Positions 1-7,472 of a stretch of DNA of 64,000 nucleotides are shown piece by piece. Source of the DNA: Clostridia bacterium (GTDB taxonomy: Bacteria > Bacillota > Clostridia > Christensenellales > Aristaeellaceae); the NCBI GenBank assembly GCA_017404985.1, contig JAFRBK010000036.1, forward strand, positions 1 to 64,000. The letters are read 5' to 3'. Every line of letters starts with the position of its first letter. The first letter of the stretch is position 1. The notes below the pieces were generated by a model. It worked only from the letters and a program-made list of their open reading frames with translations, was not told the origin of the DNA and ran no database searches. Made by a program: the position numbers and the translations under genes.

Positions 1-27
1 ATTCTTTTTATGAAAAGGGGTGAGATA

Positions 28-306
28 ATGACAACATCCACTACAAATTTGAACATTAAAACAGACAGAGCCGTAAAAGAAAAGTCAGAGCGTATTTTCT
101 CTGAGCTTGGATTGAATATGACTACAGCGGTAAATATGTTCTTACGCGCATCAATCAGGGAGAACGGTATCCCTTTTGATTTGAAAATCGACAAACCAAA
201 TAAAACAACAATCGCTGCTATTGAAGAGGGCCGTCAAATCGCGTCAGACCCTACAGTCAAAGGATATCACAATATCGATGATTTGAAGGCGGCTCTCGAA
301 ATATGA
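28..306 (+). CDS. RelB/DinJ-family type II antitoxin
   Basis: The 92-residue product matches the RelB/DinJ antitoxin pattern: a short N-terminal ribbon-helix-helix segment (NLNIKTDRAVKEKSERIF, then LGLNMTTAVNMFL) followed by the conserved ENGIPFDL stretch and a charged C-terminal tail. Such proteins bind and neutralise a YafQ/RelE-type mRNA endonuclease and repress their own operon. I chose the ATG at 28 over the one at 10, because the purine-rich ribosome-binding site (AAGGGGTGAG) lies just before 28. The stop codon overlaps the start of the toxin frame (ATGA), the usual translational coupling of these pairs. The toxin is broken here, so the antitoxin looks orphaned. Confidence 0.85.
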   Translation: MTTSTTNLNIKTDRAVKEKSERIFSELGLNMTTAVNMFLRASIRENGIPFDLKIDKPNKTTIAAIEEGRQIASDPTVKGYHNIDDLKAALEI

Positions 307-529
307 AGTACGAAGTAAAATTCACGACACAGTTTAAAAAAACCTCAAGCGAGCAAAGAAACAGCATAAGAATCTGGATAAACTATTTGAAGTAGTTTCC
401 ATTCTTGCCAATGGAGAAAAGAAACTACATAACACCAGAACAAGGGATGCACAAAAAACCACACATCCAAAGCGGATGCATGAGCCATTCAAAAAGGGGA
501 TCAGACACTTCCGATCCCCTCAGGTGTAG
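303..529 (+). pseudogene. YafQ-family mRNA interferase toxin, frameshifted and truncated
   Basis: The frame opens MKYEVKFTTQFKK, typical of YafQ toxins, but a run of seven A at about 335-341 throws it out of frame and it stops at 393-395. Shifting by one base after the A-run restores NLKRAKKQHKNLDKLFEVV and then SILANGE, the expected next part of YafQ. One A has therefore probably been lost from an ancestral run of eight. Past about 418 the restored frame no longer resembles the family, and the C-terminal catalytic segment (the GNW..RECHI..DWLLIY region) is absent, so it is also truncated or replaced. The restored frame ends at 527-529. A sequencing error in the homopolymer could explain the shift but not the missing end. 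Confidence 0.7.
491..520 (-). terminator. Rho-independent terminator for minus-strand transcript
   Basis: An 8-bp stem (AGGGGATC / GATCCCCT) with a 10-nt loop is followed on the minus strand by five T. It lies downstream of the small minus-strand genes at 777-989 and 520-723. The TGA of the latter touches the first base of the stem. Confidence 0.6.
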
Positions 530-723
530 TCCGAAGACGTCCACCACAATTCCGATGGGTTTGTGTATGAGCACGGATGAACCGGCCCCGCTGGTTCCTT
601 CTCCGTATGCTCCGAAAAACCGAAACGAAAAAGACCGTCCCGGCGTTTCGATTCGTAATTGTCATGCTTCTTCACTTTCGTTCGCATCACTCTGTTACTC
701 ATTGGGCTTTCGCCTGCCTTCAT
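520..723 (-). CDS. Possible 67-residue hypothetical protein
   Basis: This short minus-strand frame is rich in Lys and Arg (for example MRTKVKKHDNYESKRRDGLF). It sits between the zinc-ribbon peptide gene and a terminator, and its stop codon abuts that terminator, as expected if the transcript is translated to its end. I see no convincing ribosome-binding site and do not recognise a family. It could equally be untranslated 3' RNA or a decayed repeat. I keep it at low confidence because otherwise about 250 transcribed bases would have no explanation. Confidence 0.22.
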   Translation of the reverse strand: MKAGESPMSNRVMRTKVKKHDNYESKRRDGLFRFGFSEHTEKEPAGPVHPCSYTNPSELWWTSSDYT

Positions 724-776
724 CTGCCACTCAGCAAAGTGACAGCAGCATCAGGAAGGAAAGCTGAAATACATCG

Positions 777-989
777 TCATTTGCTCATTCCTTTAGCGCA
801 TTTGCTGCAATAACCATCCGGGTTAACAGATATGCTGGACCCGCATCGTTTACAGATTCTGCGTCTTTGCGGGCTGGCCTTTGAGCTGCTTTCCAGGACG
901 ATATCCGGATCTCTCATTCCGCCTGTCACCCGTTCCAGTTCCTCATCTCTTACCTCGGTGATCGCGTCCTTTTTCTTGCAGGTTTCCAT
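777..989 (-). CDS. Small double-glycine-leader peptide with a C4 zinc-ribbon core
   Basis: The 70-residue product starts with a leader ending in DEELERVTGG (residues 15-24), the double-glycine cleavage motif used by C39-peptidase ABC exporters of bacteriocin-type peptides. The remaining 46-residue core carries CKRC (46-49) and CSKC (61-64), a four-cysteine pattern typical of a zinc ribbon. A strong ribosome-binding site (AAAGGAGG) sits about six bases before the ATG, so the gene is well supported. No transporter, immunity or modification gene is visible nearby. It could be an exported peptide processed by a transporter elsewhere, or an intracellular zinc-ribbon protein that merely resembles a leader peptide. 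I favour the first because of the leader's acidic helix and exact GG position. Confidence 0.65.
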   Translation of the reverse strand: METCKKKDAITEVRDEELERVTGGMRDPDIVLESSSKASPQRRRICKRCGSSISVNPDGYCSKCAKGMSK

Positions 990-1007
990 GGTTGACCTCC
1001 TTTGGTA

Positions 1008-1115
1008 TCAATATAAGCCCGGATTACCTCTTCTTACGTCAGGTGTGTTCCCATTTCGTACGGCGGCAATAAGTGCATCTGTAGTAATTCTTTGTCCTCC
1101 TTGCTGAGTGAGCAT
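1008..1115 (-). CDS. Possible 35-residue peptide upstream of the GG-leader gene
   Basis: A frame starting MLTQQGGQRITTDALIAAVR on the minus strand ends 18 bases before the ATG of the zinc-ribbon peptide gene. An AAGGA stretch precedes its ATG by a few bases. The length and position would suit a co-transcribed small peptide, but no family is recognised and the frame may be chance. Confidence 0.2.
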   Translation of the reverse strand: MLTQQGGQRITTDALIAAVRNGNTPDVRRGNPGLY

Positions 1116-1490
1116 CTATCCTTGTTATTTGCTGTTCCGAAGTTTTTTATCGGAACAATATTATATACGCATATTTTTGCCAGATGGCAGTTCTCAGCTA
1201 AAATATTTTTTTCTCCCTGGTCCGAGGGGAACGGTGGTCCGGAGGGGACGGTTCTTTCCGGACCACTGGTCCGCCCGGGACGCACCTTCGCCCAAAAGTG
1301 GTCCGGAAGGGACGGGTGGTCCGGAGGGGACGGTTCTTTCCGGACCACTGGGACGGTGGTCCGGAAGGGACGGTTCTTCCCGGACCAAATCATTTCCGCG
1401 GATATGATAGGCTATGGCGCACAGAAACAACACGATCCCGTTGTCACTGGCCCCAGATTGCATAAGCATCCAGGTTTTTTTGCAGAACTG
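1116..1490. other. Gene-free stretch holding palindromes and the first repeat cluster
   Basis: No convincing gene lies here. It contains an isolated palindrome (TGTTCCGA at 1133-1140, TCGGAACA at 1150-1157), an AT-rich segment at about 1155-1215, and then the cluster of 31-bp palindromic units described separately. Frames crossing the repeats encode only Gly/Arg/Pro-rich translations of the repeat itself. Confidence 0.6.
1235..1387. repeat. Cluster A of the 31-bp palindromic repeat (three units)
   Basis: Three near-identical units occur at 1235-1265, 1317-1347 and 1357-1387. Each has 9-bp arms TGGTCCGGA and TCCGGACCA around a 13-nt loop GGGGACGGTTCTT; the third has two changed bases. Between the first and second unit lies a spacer beginning TGGTCCGCCCGGGACGCACC, which recurs in cluster B at 5555. 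The cluster lies downstream of sbcC. The form suggests REP-like or MITE-like hairpin elements rather than simple terminators, since there is no T-run. Confidence 0.8.
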
Positions 1491-1518
1491 AAAAAGCAGC
1501 AGGCACGTAGCCCGCTGC
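1491..1518 (-). terminator. Terminator of the sbcDC operon
   Basis: On the minus strand a 9-bp stem (GCAGCGGGC / GCCTGCTGC, with one G-T pair) is followed by TTTTT. It sits 23 bases beyond the sbcC stop. Confidence 0.65.
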
Positions 1519-1540
1519 TGAAAGAAATCTTTACCAAAAG

Positions 1541-4309
1541 TCAAACCTCAATCGGGGGGATCCTGCTTCCGCCGCCGGGACACTTTTTAACAACAATCTG
1601 CCTGTCTATCACACGCCGGAGCTCCGCCACATGGGAGATGATTCCAATCAGGCGGTTCGTTTCCGACAGGCTGTTCAATGCCTTCATTGCCTGCTGAAGG
1701 GTCTCCTCGTCCAGGGATCCGAAGCCTTCATCCACAAACATTGTATCCAGCCGGATTCCGCCGGCGCTCATCTGAATCTCCTCGGACATTCCCAGCGCCA
1801 GGCTGAGGGAAGCAATGAACGATTCTCCGCCGGACAGGGACTTTACACTGCGGATGGTTCCATTCGTGTGGTCCACCACATCCAGGTCCAGCCCGCTCTG
1901 TGTCCTGTTATCATCATTGGTTTCCCGCCGTTTCAGATCATACTTGCCGCCGCTCATCTGCACCAGGTGCACGTTTGCCCGGCGCAGGATCCTGTCAAGG
2001 AAGGTTGTCTGGATCCATGTTTCAAACATGACGTGGTCTTTACCTTTCAGTGTTCCGTTCGCAGTGTCCGAAAGGGAGGTTGCCAGTTTCCACTTCCGGT
2101 CGATCTCAGCCAGTTCATTCGAAACTGTGCTGAGGTTTTTAAGCACATCGCCATTTGTGGCAATCCTTGCCTGGACAGATTCCCGGATTCCCGAAATCTC
2201 CTGTTTCTTTGTATTGAGGCCATCCCTCTCAGTTGTAACGGCTTCCAGATCCTTCACTTCATCTTCCTGCAGAAGGTTCTCCGCCTGTTTCATCTGCCCT
2301 TCCAGGCTCGAAATTTCCTTTTCACAGTCCTCCCTGGCTTTCTGTGCATCTGCCAGCTTTTGCTTCCTTTGCTTAATCTCCTGGTCCAATGCTTCTGCTG
2401 CCGCGCTGGCTTTCCCATGGTCCGGATAGCTCAGCTTGGCCTGCTGCTCCTCGATATGCTTTTTCTGTTCCTGCAGCCGGCTTTCTTCATTTCCAAATGC
2501 AAGCTCAGCAGCATTCAGCTCCTGGGATTTCCTTTGCAATTCATTGTCTTTTTCCGGGATCTGCTGCTCCAGCTGGGTTCTGCGGGATTTCTTTGTTTTT
2601 TCAGTATCAAGCTGCCCGGCGATATCTTCAAGCTCGCTTTTTATTTCGGCCAGCTTATCCTCCGTCTGCGGGAAAACAGCTTCTTCTTCATAGGCTCCAA
2701 GCAGTTCTTCCGCCTGCTCCCGAATATTCTTCAGGGCATGGTCAAGATTCGTTTTTTCAGAACCGGCTTCTCTGCTTGCTGTATTCGCCTTCGTTTGTTC
2801 ACGTTGCGCCTGTTTTTCGGCATCTTCCACTTTTTTCAGGTCTGGCGCATCCGATGGCTTAATCGCCTTGTGCGGATGGTCGAGTGATCCGCAAACGGGG
2901 CAGCGTTTCCCCGGTTCAAGGCCCTCGGCCAGAATTCCCGCCTGGTTATCATTATATCGTCTGCGTAACTCCTCTGCCTCCCTGCGGGCATTTTCCGCAT
3001 TTTCCATTGCCTTGATATATTGATCCTGGGCGTCTTTGCTTTTCCTCCTGATCTCAGGAAGCTCATACAGCGCGTTTTTCAGCGTTCCCAATTTTCGCTG
3101 TTCTTCTTTCAGTTTTCCCTCTCTTAACTGCAGATTGGCGCTGTGGTCTGTTGTATCTTTCAGGCTTTCCTGTTCCTGGCGGAGTAATTTCAGGTCCTTT
3201 TCCAGACTCTCTTTTTCATCTTTCAGCTGCCCGATTTTATTTTTCCTCTGTTGCTGGGCCTTTTCCGCCTTTGCAATGTCCGAACGCCGCCGGTCCAGCG
3301 CTTCGTATTCCCTGAGCTCATCACGGATCCTCGCAAGTTCAGCGCTTTTCTGCTCGGTTTCTTTCGCGCGGTCCTTCTCCCTTTCCAGAGCTTCTTCAAG
3401 GGGCTTTAATGCTTCCTGTTTTATTTTCCTTTCCGCAGTGGCTTTTTCCAGGTCTTCCCTGGCTTTTTTCTGGTTCTCCGCTTTTCCGATAATCTGGTTC
3501 AGTTCCCCAATCCGTTTCTCCAGTTTCCCCTCCTCTTCAACCAGGGCGTCCCGCTGTGTCCGGTCCCGGGCAAGGATCTGGTTGATGACATCGGCAGCCT
3601 GCTCTGCCAGCATTTCGCCGTCTCTGGCTTTTTTCGCTTCGATTTCCAGCGGGTCATTCTCCGGGCAGGCAATCCGCTTCATGTGAATCTGGATATCGCC
3701 ATTTCTCCGGTTGCGCTCGGCCTCAATGTTCCGGGCTTCCTCTTTCAGCCTGTCCTGGAACCCCTGGTAAATATGTGTCCGGAATATTTCCCGGAAATGC
3801 GCCCTTCTGTCCCTGGTATCTTCAAGAAGGATTTTCAGGAACTCTCCCTGGGCGATCATGGCAATCTGGCAGAACTGTTCCCGGTTGACGCCCAGAATCT
3901 CCGTGATTGTTTTATTGATTTCCTTTTCCTTTTTCACGATCCGGCCATCCGGCAGGTGAAGCTCAGCATCCGCAGAAACAGGCACGTCTCCGGATCCCTT
4001 CAGCTTCCGGCGTATATGGTCCATGGTTCTCCTGACCGTATAATTCCTGCCGCTGTATTCAAAAGTAAGCTCAACCCCGGGCACTGCATACTTATCCGCG
4101 TACTTGGACTTGAGCATGGCCGGGTCTCTGTTCTGCCCGCTGGCTTTTCCGTACAGGGCAAAGATGATCGCATCAAAAATCGTTGTCTTCCCTGCCCCGG
4201 TATCCCCCGTGATCAGATACAGGCCGCTTTTCCCCAGTTTTTCAAAGTCAATCGTTTCTTTTCCTGCATAGGGCCCGAAGGCAGACATCTCCAATTTCAA
4301 CGGTCTCAT
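1541..4309 (-). CDS. sbcC: Exonuclease subunit SbcC (Rad50-like ATPase)
   Basis: SbcC is the SMC-like ATPase partner of SbcD. The complex opens DNA hairpins and degrades palindromic or double-strand ends. The 922-residue protein shows an N-terminal Walker A (GDTGAGKT, 35-42), long coiled-coil arms, a zinc hook (CPVCGSLDHP, near 470), and a C-terminal ABC signature (SLSGGESF) with Walker B (MFVDEGFGSLDEE). It is somewhat shorter than the usual roughly 1,000 residues, with the difference in the coiled coil. Its ATG overlaps the sbcD stop by four bases, so the two are translationally coupled. The operon lies between two clusters of hairpin-forming repeats, which are potential substrates for this enzyme; that link is inference. 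Confidence 0.95.
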   Translation of the reverse strand: MRPLKLEMSAFGPYAGKETIDFEKLGKSGLYLITGDTGAGKTTIFDAIIFALYGKASGQNRDPAMLKSKYADKYAVPGVELTFEYSGRNYTVRRTMDHIRRKLKGSGDVPVSADAELHLPDGRIVKKEKEINKTITEILGVNREQFCQIAMIAQGEFLKILLEDTRDRRAHFREIFRTHIYQGFQDRLKEEARNIEAERNRRNGDIQIHMKRIACPENDPLEIEAKKARDGEMLAEQAADVINQILARDRTQRDALVEEEGKLEKRIGELNQIIGKAENQKKAREDLEKATAERKIKQEALKPLEEALEREKDRAKETEQKSAELARIRDELREYEALDRRRSDIAKAEKAQQQRKNKIGQLKDEKESLEKDLKLLRQEQESLKDTTDHSANLQLREGKLKEEQRKLGTLKNALYELPEIRRKSKDAQDQYIKAMENAENARREAEELRRRYNDNQAGILAEGLEPGKRCPVCGSLDHPHKAIKPSDAPDLKKVEDAEKQAQREQTKANTASREAGSEKTNLDHALKNIREQAEELLGAYEEEAVFPQTEDKLAEIKSELEDIAGQLDTEKTKKSRRTQLEQQIPEKDNELQRKSQELNAAELAFGNEESRLQEQKKHIEEQQAKLSYPDHGKASAAAEALDQEIKQRKQKLADAQKAREDCEKEISSLEGQMKQAENLLQEDEVKDLEAVTTERDGLNTKKQEISGIRESVQARIATNGDVLKNLSTVSNELAEIDRKWKLATSLSDTANGTLKGKDHVMFETWIQTTFLDRILRRANVHLVQMSGGKYDLKRRETNDDNRTQSGLDLDVVDHTNGTIRSVKSLSGGESFIASLSLALGMSEEIQMSAGGIRLDTMFVDEGFGSLDEETLQQAMKALNSLSETNRLIGIISHVAELRRVIDRQIVVKKCPGGGSRIPPIEV

Positions 4310-5451
4310 GCTTTCCCCTCCTTCAGCCCTTCCAGGATTTCTTCAGCAAAGGACCTCTGCTCATCGCTCAGCGGCTGGCCGTTCTGCTTCTCGAAAAACT
4401 CGTTGAAAAGTTCGATCTCGCTCTTGTGCTCTATGTCCCCGGCGCCGCCCACATCCGAAGAAGCCTGGGTTCGCTGGTTGTCATAGTCAATTTTCATAAT
4501 GTTCGGATAGATCGTCCGCATTCGTGCCATCGCATCCGGAACATCATCTTCATCTGTCAGGACCACATGCAGGTAATCATCCGTTGCGGTACCCTCCCAG
4601 GTTTTCTTCAGCATCAGTTCATCATATGTTCCGCGGATCTCCCGCATATCATGCACAGGCTTCAGCGGAATCGTCCGGATTTCCACATTGCCCTTTTCCT
4701 TCAGCTCCACCACAGTCAACGATTTAATATGGTCCTTTTCTGAGAAGGAATACTTAATGGGCGTCCCGCAGTAGCGGATGGTTTCCCGTCCGATATGCTG
4801 CGGCCCATGGAGGTGGCCCAGGGCTACGTAATCGAACTGGTCGAACACGGAAGCATCCACATTGTCCAGCCCTCCGACAGACACATCCTCCGATTCAGAC
4901 CTCGTCGCACCGGTAACAAACTGATGCGCTACCAGGATGTTTCTGTCAGATGGGTCCATGTTCATGTGCACAATTACCTGCCGGACCGCGTCCGTGTAGT
5001 CCGAAACGCTTTCTTCCGGATAGGCATGTCGCACATCCACCGGCTTAACAAAGGGAAGCATCCAGATTTTGGCTTCCCCATACTCATCCGCCAGCGGGCA
5101 CGGCTCAATACTGCCCGAAAAAACAGGAGACACGTGAATGCCGCCCAGTTGGAAAAACTCCCCGCCGAAGGCAACCCGCTCAGCAGAATCATGGTTCCCG
5201 TATATCATATAAACCTTCTGCTTCATAGCCGCCAGCCGTTTGAGAAAATCATCAAGCAACGAAACAGCCTCTGCGGAAGGAACCGCCTTATCATACACAT
5301 CCCCCGCGATGATCACGCCATCCGGCTTTTCCTGTCCGATGATCCTGAGAATTTCCAGGAGGATATACTGCTGGTCCTCCTGCATTGGAAACTCGTTCAC
5401 TCTCTTTCCAAGATGCAAATCCGACAGATGCATGAGTTTCAAGTCCGCCAT
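4306..5451 (-). CDS. sbcD: Exonuclease subunit SbcD (Mre11-like nuclease)
   Basis: This is the metallophosphoesterase nuclease subunit of SbcCD. The motifs expected of Mre11/SbcD are visible: HLSDLHLGK near the N-terminus, GDVYD, YGNHDS and GHLHGPQ, which together bind two metal ions. Length (381 residues) is normal. The ATG at 5451 gives MADLKLMHLSDLHLGK. A TTG at 5442 would give MKLMHLSDLHLGK, closer to the common family start, with GGGAG nine bases before it, so the true start may be 5442. A TATAAT-like -10 on the minus strand lies at 5490-5495. The gene is first in the sbcDC operon. Confidence 0.95.
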   Translation of the reverse strand: MADLKLMHLSDLHLGKRVNEFPMQEDQQYILLEILRIIGQEKPDGVIIAGDVYDKAVPSAEAVSLLDDFLKRLAAMKQKVYMIYGNHDSAERVAFGGEFFQLGGIHVSPVFSGSIEPCPLADEYGEAKIWMLPFVKPVDVRHAYPEESVSDYTDAVRQVIVHMNMDPSDRNILVAHQFVTGATRSESEDVSVGGLDNVDASVFDQFDYVALGHLHGPQHIGRETIRYCGTPIKYSFSEKDHIKSLTVVELKEKGNVEIRTIPLKPVHDMREIRGTYDELMLKKTWEGTATDDYLHVVLTDEDDVPDAMARMRTIYPNIMKIDYDNQRTQASSDVGGAGDIEHKSEIELFNEFFEKQNGQPLSDEQRSFAEEILEGLKEGKA

Positions 5452-5523
5452 CTCCCTTCCCTGAATTTGCTTTTATTTTCCATGCTCTCATTATACACAA
5501 AATAGCAGTGCAGGAAAACCACA

Positions 5524-5705
5524 TGGTCCGGAGGGGACGGTTCTTTCCGGACCATGGTCCGCCCGGGACGCACCTTCACCCCAAAAGTGGTCCGGAGGGG
5601 ACGGTCCGGAGGGGACGGTTCTTTCCGGACCACTAGTCCGAGGAGAGACGCTCCTTTCCGAATCATCCGGAACCATGATTAACGGTTCCGAATTGTTCCA
5701 GCCTC
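5524..5705. repeat. Cluster B of the palindromic repeat, upstream of sbcD and rpn
   Basis: A perfect 31-bp unit lies at 5524-5554 and another full unit at 5603-5632. Between them are the same spacer as in cluster A (TGGTCCGCCCGGGACGCACC) and a partial unit at 5588-5604. A second module follows from about 5660, CATCCGGAACCAT then ACGGTTCCG, and it recurs in cluster C. The bases from 5452 to 5796 hold no gene: they contain the sbcD -10, this cluster and the rpn promoter, with divergent transcription on each side. Confidence 0.8.
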
Positions 5706-5741
5706 ACCAGCCGAAGATCCTTTCTTGTTTTCCCGGCCATG

Positions 5742-5770
5742 TTGAAAGAGCATGACGGCTGTGATACAAT
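5742..5770 (+). promoter_or_regulatory. Promoter of the rpn-family gene
   Basis: TTGAAA (5742-5747), a 17-base spacer and TACAAT (5765-5770) form a good sigma-A promoter. It overlaps the in-frame ATG at 5752, which argues that translation starts further down at 5797. Confidence 0.65.
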
Positions 5771-5796
5771 ATATACGGATCAAGGAGGTGAATATA

Positions 5797-6690
5797 TTGG
5801 CGGCAGTGACGGAAGAGTACAAGGATCGATTATTCTGCTTTATCTTTGGTTCCAAAGAACATAAGGACTGGACGCTGAGCCTTTATAATGCGGTTAACAA
5901 TACCTCCTATACTGATCCGGAAGCGATCACCATTGCGACGCTGACGCAGGTGTTGTATATGGGAATGCAGGATGATGTGGCCCTGCTGATTTTCGATGAA
6001 TTGAATCTGTATGAGCACCAGTCGTCCTATAATCCCAATATGCCGCTTCGCCTCATGCAGTATACCAGCAATATCTATGAGACGCTGATTACCCTGCAGA
6101 AGAAAAACAAGTACGGTTCAAAGCTGATTCCGCTCCCGGTTCCGAAATTGGTCACATTTTATAACGGAATGGCCGATAAACCGGAAGAACTGATCCTTCA
6201 TCTGTCGGACTCTTTTCCTGAGGACAAGCGGGACGAATCGGACATTCAGGTTCAAGTACGAATGATCAATATCAACCCCGGACATAATCTGAGCATGGTA
6301 ACAAAATGTAAACCGTTGGAGGAATACACCTGGACAGTAGCAGCTATACGTGAGAACAGGAAACAGATGGATATTGAAAGGGCGATTGACAAAGCACTCG
6401 ACGACATGCCGGATGATTTTGAAATCAAACCATTCCTGAGCGCTAACAGAGTGGGGGTGAAGAAAATGCTGTTGACAGAGTATAACGAAACAGAAACGAT
6501 GGAACTTTTTAAGGAAGAAGGCCGTGCGGAAGGCCGCGCAGAAGGAAAAGATGAAGCAAACATTTCAAATATTCGAAAGATCATGGCCAAAATGAAGCTT
6601 TCCGCAAAGAAAGCTATGGACTTTATGGATATCTCTTCCGAAGACCAGCAGCGTTATGCCCCATTGCTGAAGGAGCATCCCGAGCTCTGA
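5797..6690 (+). CDS. Rpn-family recombination-promoting nuclease / putative transposase (PD-(D/E)XK)
   Basis: The roughly 297-residue protein fits the Rpn/PDDEXK-transposase family. It has an N-terminal DRLFCFIFGSKEHKDWTLSLYNAV, a DDVALLIFDELNLYEHQSS segment holding the expected E-x-Q metal-binding motif, and a C-terminal EGRAEGRAEGKDE linker leading to a short helical tail (KLSAKKAMDFMDI). RpnA-type proteins are DNA endonucleases that raise RecA-independent recombination, and are often multicopy. I chose the TTG at 5797 because a perfect AAGGAGGTG precedes it and a promoter covers the upstream ATG at 5752. The gene stands alone and is flanked on both sides by related palindromic repeats (clusters B and C). 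Nothing else in the element resembles a transposon. Confidence 0.85.
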   Translation: MAAVTEEYKDRLFCFIFGSKEHKDWTLSLYNAVNNTSYTDPEAITIATLTQVLYMGMQDDVALLIFDELNLYEHQSSYNPNMPLRLMQYTSNIYETLITLQKKNKYGSKLIPLPVPKLVTFYNGMADKPEELILHLSDSFPEDKRDESDIQVQVRMININPGHNLSMVTKCKPLEEYTWTVAAIRENRKQMDIERAIDKALDDMPDDFEIKPFLSANRVGVKKMLLTEYNETETMELFKEEGRAEGRAEGKDEANISNIRKIMAKMKLSAKKAMDFMDISSEDQQRYAPLLKEHPEL

Positions 6691-6752
6691 GTCTCTGATA
6701 ATGTGGAAAGAGGAATGCCCAAAACCGTAACAAACTATGGTCTGGGCATTAT

Positions 6753-6825
6753 TGGTCCGGAGGGGACGGTCCTTTCCGGACCATCCGGAACCATAGCCGA
6801 CGGTTCCGGATGGTCCCGGCCTAAA
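6753..6825. repeat. Cluster C of the palindromic repeat, downstream of rpn
   Basis: A 31-bp unit at 6753-6783 (same 9-bp arms, loop with one changed base) is followed at once by CATCCGGAACCAT, then ACGGTTCCGGATGGTCCCGG. The latter is itself an inverted repeat (TCCGGAACC / GGTTCCGGA) and matches the second module of cluster B. The rpn-family gene therefore sits between two copies of the same composite. Confidence 0.8.
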
Positions 6826-6955
6826 CAGACAGACAATGGAAACCGGCCCGGAAAGATCCGGCTTTTCTACTTTGTGCAGATTCCGGAAGACTTCATACGC
6901 AGATCCGAATTGAGATTCATTTCTTTACTGCTGTTCTTTCTCTCCACCCGTAAAT

Positions 6956-7011
6956 ATCATGCTACCAAAATGGATGCGGAAAAAACCCCGCATCCGTTTT
7001 GGTAGCATGAT
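6956..7011. repeat. Long near-perfect inverted repeat (24-bp arms)
   Basis: Arms 6956-6979 and 6988-7011 pair over 24 positions with one G-T mismatch (ATCATGCTACCAAAA...GGATGCGG against its complement), separated by eight bases (AAAAAACC). There is no T-run on either side, so it is unlike an ordinary terminator. It could be the fused ends of a decayed element or a structured RNA. The interval 6691-7063 holds no gene apart from this and cluster C. Confidence 0.75.
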
Positions 7012-7063
7012 GATGTCGGAAGACAGAAGATGAAGGCCATACGATAGAATGGAGGAAAAAGGC

Positions 7064-7294
7064 ATGAATTCAGTACAGCGGGAAAGAGGCATCCAGAGGT
7101 TTCTTCGGAAGGTTGTCCTTGGACAGCCGGTTCAGAAGTTTGTGACCGCCGGCAGCATGAACTGCCGGCAGATGATTCAGGAGTCGAAGGCCCGGAAGCG
7201 TTGCATCCCCGGCGACAACGAGATCCTTGCCTCCGCCGAATATGATCTGACCCGCGAAATCCTGTGCGGCTTCTGGGATATCCGTGCAGCCTGA
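7064..7294 (+). CDS. Possible 76-residue hypothetical protein
   Basis: A plus-strand frame starts at an ATG preceded by GGAGGAAAAAGGC, a good ribosome-binding site, and reads MNSVQRERGIQRFLRKVVLG onward with no recognised domain. An internal hairpin (CCGGCAG...CTGCCGG, 7148-7167) lies within it. It ends about 100 bases before a strong terminator. It may be a real small gene or the remnant of a longer one. If it is rejected, 6691-7472 is a gene-free stretch. Confidence 0.3.
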   Translation: MNSVQRERGIQRFLRKVVLGQPVQKFVTAGSMNCRQMIQESKARKRCIPGDNEILASAEYDLTREILCGFWDIRAA

Positions 7295-7395
7295 ACAGAC
7301 ACAGAAAGAGCGTCCACAGACGGACGATCCTTTCGATAAAAGAACAGGAAGGCCATTAAAGTTTGGGATGTTTTGGGTATGTTCCTTGTCCATAG

Positions 7396-7438
7396 AAAAA
7401 GGGCTGCCTCGCTTTTGCTTCGTGAGGCAGCCCCTTTT
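7396..7438. terminator. Bidirectional Rho-independent terminator
   Basis: GGGCTGCCTC (7401-7410) pairs with GAGGCAGCCC (7424-7433). There is an A-run before and a T-run after, so it can end transcripts from both sides, including the minus-strand operon ending at 7473. Confidence 0.8.
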
Positions 7439-7472
7439 GGGACAACCGTACTGTCCGGCGGCAACCGTTGAC

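Noticed and set aside
1235-1387. Possible CRISPR array
   Set aside because: Units are palindromic with unequal, partly conserved spacers, only three copies are present and no cas genes are nearby, although a Cas4-like domain occurs in the DUF2779 protein.
1034-1544. Gly/Arg/Pro-rich frames across the palindromic repeats
   Set aside because: Their translation simply repeats the 31-bp unit in different phases; coding is not supported.
5752-5796. ATG at 5752 as start of the rpn-family gene
   Set aside because: It lies inside the predicted promoter; the TTG at 5797 has a perfect ribosome-binding site.
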